The notes below the pieces were generated by a model that ran no database searches, was not told where the DNA came from, and saw nothing but the letters and a program-made list of their open reading frames with translations. This document shows, piece after piece, positions 1-6,466 of a stretch of 6,470 nt of DNA (its first letter is position 1; every line of letters begins with the position of its first letter). The DNA is from an uncultured Clostridia bacterium (GTDB lineage Bacteria > Bacillota > Clostridia > Christensenellales > Borkfalkiaceae). The stretch covers positions 1-6,470 of the forward strand of contig CAKQWM010000026.1 of NCBI GenBank assembly GCA_934278995.1. Reading direction: 5' to 3'. Made by a program: the position numbers and the translations under genes.

Positions 1-54
1 TCAACCAAGGGCAGGCGTGGCCGCCCGGCTAAGCCGCAGACAGAGACTTCTTAG
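1..54 (+). CDS. C-terminal tail of a plus-strand gene (5' end outside window), AT-hook-like
   Basis: Frame 1 of the plus strand is open from the window edge to a TAG at 52-54 and reads STKGRRGRPAKPQTETS. The GRRGRP core resembles an AT-hook (RGRP) flanked by Arg, Lys and Pro, as seen in basic disordered tails of DNA-binding proteins. The segment is 34/54 G+C, clearly richer than the minus-strand operon beside it, so it probably belongs to a different transcription unit, perhaps the neighbouring host gene. It converges on the minus-strand genes and its stop overlaps the stop of the small minus-strand frame at 51-164. Only 17 codons are visible, so protein identity cannot be given and a chance open frame is possible. 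Confidence 0.45.
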   Translation, partial: STKGRRGRPAKPQTETS

Positions 55-164
55 TACAAATAGTTGCAAAACTCAGAATAATACAGATCAATTGGATGCG
101 CATCTCCTACTCGCTTCCAAGAATTTGACCCGTAGGCTGTACCAAAGTCGTATTCTGTAATCAT
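51..164 (-). CDS. Small hypothetical protein, 37 aa, last frame of the defence operon
   Basis: An ATG at 164-162 opens 37 codons ending in TAA at 53-51. It starts MITEYDFGTAYGSNSWKRV and is rich in aromatics (six Tyr, two Phe, one Trp). It lies 11 bp downstream of the Z1 gene stop, in the same direction, which suits a further operon gene. There is no Shine-Dalgarno sequence before the ATG, but none of the other starts here has one either. I recognise no family, and 37 residues is too short for the nuclease or effector genes often found after Z1 genes. It could be a genuine small protein, the truncated start of a lost downstream gene, or chance. Its stop overlaps the stop of the plus-strand frame ending at 54 (shared TTAG/CTAA), a common arrangement for convergent genes, which raises the odds that both are real. 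Confidence 0.4.
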   Translation of the reverse strand: MITEYDFGTAYGSNSWKRVGDAHPIDLYYSEFCNYLY

Positions 165-175
165 ATATATGTTTT

Positions 176-3013
176 TTATTCGTCCTCTTCTGAGTCAGTG
201 AAACCATCATTGTTTTGATAAACAACATTTGTGTAGTATGATCGAGCATCTGATTCGTGTCCAAAGCCGGGGATTCCTACGGAGTATCCCATGACGGGTT
301 TCCCATTAAGTTCGTTGATGTAGTCTCCTAAGGCTCCCTCAATGATAGTTTTATTAGACGGTCTAACTGGGTATATAAACAAAGCCGGTTTTCTTTGAGC
401 ATACTTGAACCATGTATAACGATTGATTTTTTGAGCTGAAAGCGGATTGATTTTAGACTCTTTTTCCTTGTATTCATCCTGAACTGTAAGGGGATCATCT
501 AGTCCTATTTTCCCGTCGTTATTACCACTTACAACACCTTGATGTGTAAAGGAGAAACCTTCGCCATCTCCACGCACACTGAATTTTCGAGTAGATGCTT
601 TAAGTACAAGATTGTCATTTGGCATCAATCCGTTTACTATATCACTTGTGCCGCCAACTATAACTACATCCCATTTAATAAGTTTGTCTTTATTATCTGC
701 AATAAATCTTGATATATTAGTCTTGTTAAACTTAAGGTTCTTATTCGAAGTTCGTATCTCACCAAGAAGGGAAATAACATCATTCGCAGGTACATTCCTG
801 ATAATATATGAAGAGAAACCTTTAACCTTTTGTGGTATAGTAACTTCGTCCGAAAGTTTCTTAATCCACGTTCTGGTCACATCAAGGTTGATATTATTAT
901 CTAAGATTGAGGTACTGAAATAAGGTGTCTCAAAAACATCACCCCAGAAGGTTGTTCTTATTTCATATTTTCCTGCCTTCCTCATTTTATTACGAGCCGT
1001 TATTTCTAGAGCAGTATCATCTCGTCTAATTCTTAACCCAAAATCGCGCGGAGTAAGTTCAAGCGACTGCATGTGTGCAAGTTCGCTTTTGAGCTCTTCT
1101 GTCGCTTCAGCAATTTCACGATACCAGTTGGCGCTTGTATTAGTAATCCAAATACGGCACACTTTTTCATAGTTTGGACGATATCCAAACCAACGTCCCA
1201 TCTGCATGAGTACATCATATGTGCTTGTGTTACGATAGAAATAGCTTGTAGACAGGCCCTTCAATGTAAGTCCTCTAGATAGGGCAAATCCACCTACAGC
1301 AATCAAACGTAAAGAAGGGGTTCTCTTGTAATCAGGAGTATCTTCCCTTGATTCTTTTGTGCCGTTTACAACTATTACTTTGGGCTTTTCACCGCGCAGT
1401 AAGCTGTTTTTTGCTCCAACTTCTTCCCAAGTATATCCACAAGAACTGTAATGGATTTCAAATAGGCGGTGGAGCTCCATATATAGTTCATTTTTGACAT
1501 TTTTATCGTGATCGACACTAAAGTTGATTCGAATCTCTTTGTAATCGTTTGTGACAAGTTGGTCAATTTCTTTCTTTAGATACGAATGAACGCCAACATA
1601 ACGAGACACGTTAATTAGCATAGTACGAGGTGCTATTTGTTGGTTTATATCTAGGTCTCTAATTGCGTTCGCTAGATAGAAACAACGCACGGATTCAATC
1701 AGTGAAGATGGTAATTGGCCACGCCATGTCTTTTGGTGTTTGAAATATATTGGGCCCTCATTTAGTTGCTGCTCTGTTAGATTGTGTATCTCTGCATTTG
1801 TAAGCTCTTTTATATCAGTAATGTAACAATTGTCCAGCATGTATGAACAACTGCCATAGTTAGGGTGTTCTTTTGACGGTTGGCCAAAAATCTTTTGTGC
1901 TCCAATATATGGGTCAGGTGTAGGAAGAACATATATGAAATCTTTTGGGAAAAGATCGGCTGTAACCATTTCTTCGTCTGTCTCCGGATTGATGAATATA
2001 TTAGCAAAAGGGGTTGCTGTAAATCCGACATAGTTAGAATCCATGAAAACCTCGCAAATCTCGCGGATTTTCCTGTTGGTAGCAGTTGGATCTAATGTGC
2101 TATCTTTTGTGTTGATGGAGGCATTGTCAGCCTCATCATCTATAAGCAAAAGAGAATATGGAAGTTTCCCATCTGCATTTAGATGCTGATTTGAGCCGGT
2201 TAGCCACTCATGAAGGTGCGTAAGAACTGGCACATTCTTTTTGACAACAAAAAGAACTATCGACTTTTGAGAGCCTATAGAGGACATTGATTTTGCACGG
2301 GCCATATTAAAATCATCCTCGTATAGAGTAAAGGTTGTTACTTTGTTTTCCCAGCCAGGGAGTGTTCCTACACCAACATTAGTAGGCTGATTATTATGAA
2401 AGTTGTCTGTTCTAATAGTAAGACCGACGATGTCTTCCTCAATGCGCTCTTGCGTTTGTTGACGAAGATTTTCAGTTATACCAGCTAGAAGAATAACTAC
2501 TTTAACGCCTGCATCTGCAGCTTTGCAAATTAAGCCTGAATAGGTGCTGGTTTTTCCGGATTGAACGTCGCCAAGGACAAGTCCATAACGTTTTCTCTGT
2601 TTTGATAGTTTTTCCTTGGGATTTCCGAGACAATTCATCAAGTTAGGAAGGGTAGTGTCTCCTAACTTATCAAGAGAAGCTCTATCTAGGTCTCCTTTTT
2701 GACTGTGATAGAGGCTAAACAGATTCCAGAAGTATTCATTCTGGGGTTTATTCTTTGTATACCATGTACGATCAAATGGTTCGTCGCTAACAATAGCATA
2801 ACCGTTATGATCATGTTTCACGAAGATATAGTTTTCTAAATACGATACAAGAGCTTCTTTATCTTCCGCTGTTGCAGACCATTTCTTCCAAAAACGAGAT
2901 TGAAATTCAACGAACATCACTAGTTCTTCTTTAGAAACTGTGATAGCATTGTGTTGAGTCTCGAGGGTCAGTCTTAAGGCTTTCTTAGCTTCTTCTAATT
3001 CTTGGATATTCAT
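176..3013 (-). CDS. Z1-domain P-loop ATPase (superfamily II helicase-like) of a restriction/defence system
   Basis: A 945-residue protein with a helicase-like ATPase core and the Z1 domain. Residues 1-140 form a charged, Trp-rich N-terminal region. Walker A is GDVQSGKT at 148-155 (Lys154), inside the family-typical stretch that continues GLICKAADAG and LLAGITENLRQQTQ. Walker B is LLLIDDEAD at 288-296, a DEAD-type box. A motif-III-like TATPFAN lies at 332-338. The Z1 signatures follow: GGFALSRGLTLKGL (574-587), QMGRWFGYR (604-612, probably the arginine-finger motif) and LTPRDFGLRIR (653-663). Residues from about 700 are less familiar and end in an acidic tail (SEEDE). Databases sometimes call Z1 proteins endonucleases, but the visible motifs support NTP-driven DNA translocation or remodelling and show no nuclease site. 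The ATG overlaps the upstream ATPase stop by 4 bp (ATGA), implying coupled translation and a joint role. No frameshift is visible. Confidence 0.93.
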   Translation of the reverse strand: MNIQELEEAKKALRLTLETQHNAITVSKEELVMFVEFQSRFWKKWSATAEDKEALVSYLENYIFVKHDHNGYAIVSDEPFDRTWYTKNKPQNEYFWNLFSLYHSQKGDLDRASLDKLGDTTLPNLMNCLGNPKEKLSKQRKRYGLVLGDVQSGKTSTYSGLICKAADAGVKVVILLAGITENLRQQTQERIEEDIVGLTIRTDNFHNNQPTNVGVGTLPGWENKVTTFTLYEDDFNMARAKSMSSIGSQKSIVLFVVKKNVPVLTHLHEWLTGSNQHLNADGKLPYSLLLIDDEADNASINTKDSTLDPTATNRKIREICEVFMDSNYVGFTATPFANIFINPETDEEMVTADLFPKDFIYVLPTPDPYIGAQKIFGQPSKEHPNYGSCSYMLDNCYITDIKELTNAEIHNLTEQQLNEGPIYFKHQKTWRGQLPSSLIESVRCFYLANAIRDLDINQQIAPRTMLINVSRYVGVHSYLKKEIDQLVTNDYKEIRINFSVDHDKNVKNELYMELHRLFEIHYSSCGYTWEEVGAKNSLLRGEKPKVIVVNGTKESREDTPDYKRTPSLRLIAVGGFALSRGLTLKGLSTSYFYRNTSTYDVLMQMGRWFGYRPNYEKVCRIWITNTSANWYREIAEATEELKSELAHMQSLELTPRDFGLRIRRDDTALEITARNKMRKAGKYEIRTTFWGDVFETPYFSTSILDNNINLDVTRTWIKKLSDEVTIPQKVKGFSSYIIRNVPANDVISLLGEIRTSNKNLKFNKTNISRFIADNKDKLIKWDVVIVGGTSDIVNGLMPNDNLVLKASTRKFSVRGDGEGFSFTHQGVVSGNNDGKIGLDDPLTVQDEYKEKESKINPLSAQKINRYTWFKYAQRKPALFIYPVRPSNKTIIEGALGDYINELNGKPVMGYSVGIPGFGHESDARSYYTNVVYQNNDGFTDSEEDE

Positions 3014-4497
3014 AGACCGTATTTCTTGTTAATGAGTTTTTCTAAATCTTTATTGTTCCGGAACTGCTCACAAGACAGTACGGATTCTACAGCATCAACG
3101 AGGGATTTACCTTTGAACACCTGCCAGTCAATAGCCATAGTTGACTGCTCATATAAATCGTCTAGTTTATTATTCTCCACAGCACGATCTATATGATTAT
3201 CATCATGGTCCAAGTGCATTTGATGAATAGGTATATTGTACTCAATCTGCTGTAGCATTAGTTCTACCGAATTCTTTTGTGAATCGTCTAGCTGTTCAAG
3301 TACAGATTGAATAAAGCAATTATCCCTATTTATTTTATATGAGAAATAATCCTGTCTAGACTCTATTCTATCCCAAACATAAACTTGCTTTTCATCATTT
3401 GTCGTAACCTTGCGCCCTCGGAATTTTGTCTGCCTACTAGATTTTGCAATAAGACTACCTATTGTCTTCTCTAATCTCTTTGCCAGTTCCGTAGGTATTT
3501 CTGCATTACGCTTCATAACATCCACTTTCCAGATGTCATCCATACAGTTCGGAATATCAACTTTTACGCGAGCATACTTTGAAACCTCATGTCGTGGGGT
3601 CCCGAACCATGTTCCATATCGTATAAGCCTTCTTCCTCGATAGATAAAGTATCCTTGCATTTTACTCATTTTATCTGCGCCGCCTATTAAGTGTTGCTCA
3701 TCGTCGGACATTTCTGTTACAAACGGTAACTTGTATGGAGAAATTTCGATAAAATGCTCTTTCCCACTTGAATCTGTAATAGGCTGACGTATTGTTCCCC
3801 AAGAACAATCGGAGCGGTTAACGAGGAATGGATCGAGTGGTGTTAATTCTTCGTAGTTAATATAGATTCTTAAACCATCTTCGGACATGAAGCGGTGATA
3901 TACCAATGGTAGGTGGTCAAGAAGATAGTTTCGATTACGAGTTAATGCCTCATATAAGCGTCCTCCAGAGGATTTATATAGAACATCAAATTCCTCCCAT
4001 AAAACAAGTGTTCCATGTTCTAGATTGGAAAGTTCATCGTAGCAGTTAAGCTTGCTTATTTCTGTCGGATCTAATTCCAATACGGCCCAATCGCCACGCT
4101 GCCCTTGACTAGTTATCTCATCATAATCCCATCGATATGCGCTGACTTCCGAATCCTTTTTACTAACTACAGTCATTTTCCGGCACTGAGATAAAGATGC
4201 CGATTTCATTCCCAATCCAAACCGACCAAGGTCATTCTCCCCACGTTCCTTTTCATTTGCTTGGCTTCCATAGCACATGGCTCTAAGAAGTTCCTGTTTT
4301 GACATACCATGTCCATCATCAAGGATCCCAACATAAATAGTTTCTGCATTTGATGGAAATAAGAGCCGTATGGTTGAACATGAAGCACTTACACTATTGT
4401 CCATTACGTCTGCAATAGCGTCAGCGAAAGAATAACCCATGTGACGCATTGAGCCCATGAGGTACTTAGCTTTCGGAGGATTTGGAATTCTTTTCAT
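3010..4497 (-). CDS. GHKL (MutL/MORC-like) ATPase of a restriction/defence system
   Basis: A 495-residue cytosolic ATP-binding protein of the GHKL superfamily. The N box is ADAIADVMDNSVSA (25-38), with Asn34 as the expected Mg2+ ligand and Asp30 where MutL has its catalytic Glu. The next motif, ILDDGHGMS (58-66), supplies the adenine-contacting Asp60. The glycine-rich ATP lid is DLGRFGLGMKSASLS (89-103). HGTLVLWEEFD (161-171) completes the Bergerat-type fold. Residues 200-300 look like an S5-type second domain, with INYEELTPLDPF (213-224) and QGYFIYRGRRLIRYGTW (281-297). The last 130 residues are charged, probably helical, and could serve dimerisation. By family analogy it may dimerise on ATP as a DNA clamp or conformational switch. 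It is not a histidine kinase: there is no H box or receiver domain. The ATG lies 2 bp after the upstream stop, and its own stop overlaps the Z1 start, so ATPase and Z1 protein are probably made in step. Confidence 0.9.
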   Translation of the reverse strand: MKRIPNPPKAKYLMGSMRHMGYSFADAIADVMDNSVSASCSTIRLLFPSNAETIYVGILDDGHGMSKQELLRAMCYGSQANEKERGENDLGRFGLGMKSASLSQCRKMTVVSKKDSEVSAYRWDYDEITSQGQRGDWAVLELDPTEISKLNCYDELSNLEHGTLVLWEEFDVLYKSSGGRLYEALTRNRNYLLDHLPLVYHRFMSEDGLRIYINYEELTPLDPFLVNRSDCSWGTIRQPITDSSGKEHFIEISPYKLPFVTEMSDDEQHLIGGADKMSKMQGYFIYRGRRLIRYGTWFGTPRHEVSKYARVKVDIPNCMDDIWKVDVMKRNAEIPTELAKRLEKTIGSLIAKSSRQTKFRGRKVTTNDEKQVYVWDRIESRQDYFSYKINRDNCFIQSVLEQLDDSQKNSVELMLQQIEYNIPIHQMHLDHDDNHIDRAVENNKLDDLYEQSTMAIDWQVFKGKSLVDAVESVLSCEQFRNNKDLEKLINKKYGL

Positions 4498-4507
4498 GAT
4501 TATTTCA
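4488..4507 (-). repeat. Gene-junction sequence, copy 2 (stop-TC-ATG)
   Basis: The minus strand reads TGAAATAATCATGAAAAGAA across the end of the 229-residue protein gene (TAA), a 2-bp spacer (TC) and the ATPase ATG. It matches the junction at 5180-5199 at 17 of 20 positions. The shared form may be a reinitiation context for genes without Shine-Dalgarno sites, or chance similarity helped by similar codons (a final Lys, then Met-Arg/Lys-Arg). Confidence 0.35.
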
Positions 4508-5189
4508 CAAGATTAGGATAGAAAGCTGCGTAAATACTACGATTGTCGTCGGAAACAATGTCAAAGACTCCATGTGACATAGAATTCCAGTAACTCTCAT
4601 ATTCATTATTCTTAGTCGGTGGTATGATTTTTCCTTGGTTAGATATCAGGTCGTTGACTAATGCCGTAGCTTGAGGATTTATTATGAAATCCTCGCCATT
4701 TAAGGCTATTAATTCAGAAGAAAGCAGTAGGCCGCGTATGTATCTCAGTGAATCTGAATTTGATAATATAATAGGTGCATATTTTATGGATAATGCCTTA
4801 TCCATTTCTTTTGTAAATAATGACTTCGAAATTTCTCCTCTTTCTTGTATTTCACTTAAAACAAAAGAAAGAAGTGGTTCATTATATGTTATTTGGCAGG
4901 TGCCGACATTGGTCGTTTTGATCCATTGCTTTGAAAGCATAAGAAAGGAATACTCTCTAAACGATATGACGTCGAGAATATAGTGCAAGGCGACGCTACT
5001 TAGATGAAACTTACCACTTGAAGAGTCAAGTAGTCCAGATTTTCTTGCAAAAGTCACATCTGCAGGAGACATGCGTTCGGGATAGATGCCAATGTAATAA
5101 ATAGAATCTTTGATGTTATCCTGTGTTATGTATTTTAGTGTATCAAGCTCAAATAATTTGAGCTCTGGACCTATTTGTTTCCTTCTCAT
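4500..5189 (-). CDS. Uncharacterised defence-operon protein, 229 aa, possible tandem winged-helix fold
   Basis: I do not recognise this family. The protein has no signal peptide, transmembrane segment, P-loop or convincing PD-(D/E)XK, HNH, PLD or GIY-YIG nuclease motif. Two segments share a helix, short turn and beta-hairpin pattern typical of winged helices: residues 42-73 (helix, then SGLLDSSSGKFHLSS, then helix) and 146-181 (helix, then LLLSSELIALNGEDFIINPQ, then helix). A central helical part (77-143) contains a Trp and many aliphatic residues. This suggests a DNA-binding or adaptor subunit. It starts 2 bp after the methyltransferase stop and ends 2 bp before the ATPase start, so it was almost certainly kept as part of the system; possible roles are specificity factor, repressor, or bridge between methyltransferase and ATPase. 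ATG 5189-5187 is the natural start, since an earlier one would run into the upstream gene. The existence of the gene is well supported; the role is inference. Confidence 0.85.
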   Translation of the reverse strand: MRRKQIGPELKLFELDTLKYITQDNIKDSIYYIGIYPERMSPADVTFARKSGLLDSSSGKFHLSSVALHYILDVISFREYSFLMLSKQWIKTTNVGTCQITYNEPLLSFVLSEIQERGEISKSLFTKEMDKALSIKYAPIILSNSDSLRYIRGLLLSSELIALNGEDFIINPQATALVNDLISNQGKIIPPTKNNEYESYWNSMSHGVFDIVSDDNRSIYAAFYPNLVK

Positions 5190-5199
5190 GACTATTTCA
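5180..5199 (-). repeat. Gene-junction sequence, copy 1 (stop-TC-ATG)
   Basis: The minus strand reads TGAAATAGTCATGAGAAGGA across the end of the methyltransferase gene (TAG), a 2-bp spacer (TC) and the ATG of the 229-residue protein. It matches the next junction downstream, at 4488-4507, at 17 of 20 positions. No Shine-Dalgarno sequence precedes either ATG, so both starts probably depend on termination-reinitiation or an AT-rich leader. Confidence 0.35.
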
Positions 5200-6466
5200 A
5201 ATATGGTATGAGTGTGAGTATAATTTCTTTCAGGACTGGAACTACAATTGAATTTCCAGACTGATGATATGTTTGATGGTCATCAACAACTATTTTGAAG
5301 TCATCAGAAAAGCCCATTAAGCGGAGACATTCTCTGGGGGTAAGTTTTCTGCCTACTGCGTCCACTAGGCCGCACCCATCGTTGAAGTCATATTTGCCAA
5401 CGAAAATTCGTGGATCTAGATAATGTTCCATAGATGGGTGCTCAATGCGGAAATCTCCTATCCAGTTATCTTGCTGATTGGCTGTTTGACATCCAATGAT
5501 GTCTTGATTGACACGTGAACGTCGTTTGTGTTTTTCGTAAGTTGTAATCCACTTGAATCCACCTTCTCCTAGATAGTATTTTAATGGGATTGGCTGACTT
5601 TCAAGAAAATCAGTACTTTTTTTAGTGAGAGCCTTTTTTAGGGGAAAATGATAAGGTGTCGAGCAAAGGTCTGCTCTTATCCCTACAATGAAAACTCGTC
5701 GACGAAGTTGTGGGTGGTTATAGTCGACTGCGTTCAAGATGTTGTCATAAATGGTGTACCCCAAAGAATTCCAAACGGAGAGCATAGTTCTCCATGTGTT
5801 ACCATTATCATTAGTCTTGATAGCTGCAACGTTCTCATATATAAATATTTTAGGCTGGGTCTCTTTTATAATACGTGCGTATTCATAAAAAAGGGTTCCG
5901 CGTGCATCTTCGAGTCCTTGCTTTTTTCCATATGTTGAGAAACTTTGACATGGGCTACCTCCTACCAAAACATCGACTTGATTAGCGTAATCATCTCCAC
6001 GCATAAAACGAATATCCGTATGATAATCTTCTGGAGCGATGGGATAATTTGCTAAATATGATTCTTTAACATAGTTTCTTTTCTCTCCTTCATACTGTAG
6101 ATAGGTGCTGTTCACATATTTGGACCTAGTTTCTTTGTCGGGGAGTTCGTTACAATGTGTTTTAATGGCTTCAATTCTTTCTGCAATCGTTGCCTTAAGT
6201 TGTTCATACTCTGCTTTTTCTTCACAAGTAAGTGACCTTACGCGTTTGTTTAGGTCTTTATATCGTCGACGCATCTTGGGGTCATCAAACGGGATAAATT
6301 CAATTTCTCCATTATCGCAAGCGAATTTAATCTCGTGAGATATGCCTAGTTGTTTTAACGCCTCTTCAAAGGCACCTATGCCACTGAAGAGGGAGCCTAT
6401 TCTAAGAGGTTTAGAGAGAGAATCGTTATATGCGTCAGGAGACTTTTTATGGTCGATAAATGTCAA
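5192..6466 (-). CDS. dcm: DNA (cytosine-5)-methyltransferase (5' end possibly outside window)
   Basis: Transfers a methyl group from S-adenosylmethionine to C5 of cytosine, probably marking host DNA as self. Counting from TTG 6466-6464: motif I LFSGIGAFEEAL (26-37) binds AdoMet; motif IV GGSPCQSFS (169-177) carries the catalytic Cys173; motif VI is ENV (211-213); motif VIII is QLRRRVFIVGIR (253-264); motif IX is RKLTPRECLRLMGF (373-386); motif X is QSGNSIVVP (402-410). About 108 residues between VIII and IX form a short target-recognition region, so one recognition site is likely; it cannot be read from sequence. About 80 extra residues, charged and helical (roughly 55-150), separate motifs II and IV. 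The frame stays open to the window edge (codon CAG before the TTG), so the true start may lie further right, but motif I is already 20 residues in and little is missing. The symbol is the generic family label, not orthology to E. coli Dcm. It leads the visible operon. Confidence 0.95.
   Translation of the reverse strand: MTFIDHKKSPDAYNDSLSKPLRIGSLFSGIGAFEEALKQLGISHEIKFACDNGEIEFIPFDDPKMRRRYKDLNKRVRSLTCEEKAEYEQLKATIAERIEAIKTHCNELPDKETRSKYVNSTYLQYEGEKRNYVKESYLANYPIAPEDYHTDIRFMRGDDYANQVDVLVGGSPCQSFSTYGKKQGLEDARGTLFYEYARIIKETQPKIFIYENVAAIKTNDNGNTWRTMLSVWNSLGYTIYDNILNAVDYNHPQLRRRVFIVGIRADLCSTPYHFPLKKALTKKSTDFLESQPIPLKYYLGEGGFKWITTYEKHKRRSRVNQDIIGCQTANQQDNWIGDFRIEHPSMEHYLDPRIFVGKYDFNDGCGLVDAVGRKLTPRECLRLMGFSDDFKIVVDDHQTYHQSGNSIVVPVLKEIILTLIPYLK

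Noticed and set aside
26..36. Inverted repeat CGGCTAAGCCG as a possible terminator
   Set aside because: Only a 4-bp stem with a 3-base loop, no T run on either strand, and it lies inside the putative plus-strand gene end.
612..923. Plus-strand open frame of about 100 codons inside the Z1 gene
   Set aside because: Fully antisense to a well-supported coding region with family motifs; its translation shows no domain and it is best explained as a shadow frame.
176..3013. Annotating the Z1 protein as the system's endonuclease
   Set aside because: Visible motifs are those of a P-loop helicase-like ATPase; I see no nuclease signature, so the endonuclease label is not supported from sequence.
3010..4497. 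Reading the GHKL protein as a sensor histidine kinase or Hsp90
   Set aside because: No H box, receiver or sensor domain, and its length and second-domain motifs fit MutL/MORC-like ATPases of restriction-type clusters.
4684..4983. Plus-strand open frame of 99 codons inside the 229-residue protein gene
   Set aside because: This is the one place where the minus-strand gene lacks a known family, so it was considered. The minus-strand frame is longer, spans exactly between its neighbours with 2-bp gaps, and fits the operon; the antisense frame has no such support.
5617..5639. Runs of seven and six T (A on the coding strand) in the methyltransferase gene as phase-variation tracts
   Set aside because: The runs encode Lys-Lys pairs, are interrupted and short; slippage at this length is not a convincing switch.
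5648..5938. Plus-strand open frame of 96 codons inside the methyltransferase gene
   Set aside because: Antisense to conserved methyltransferase motifs IV to VIII; shadow frame.
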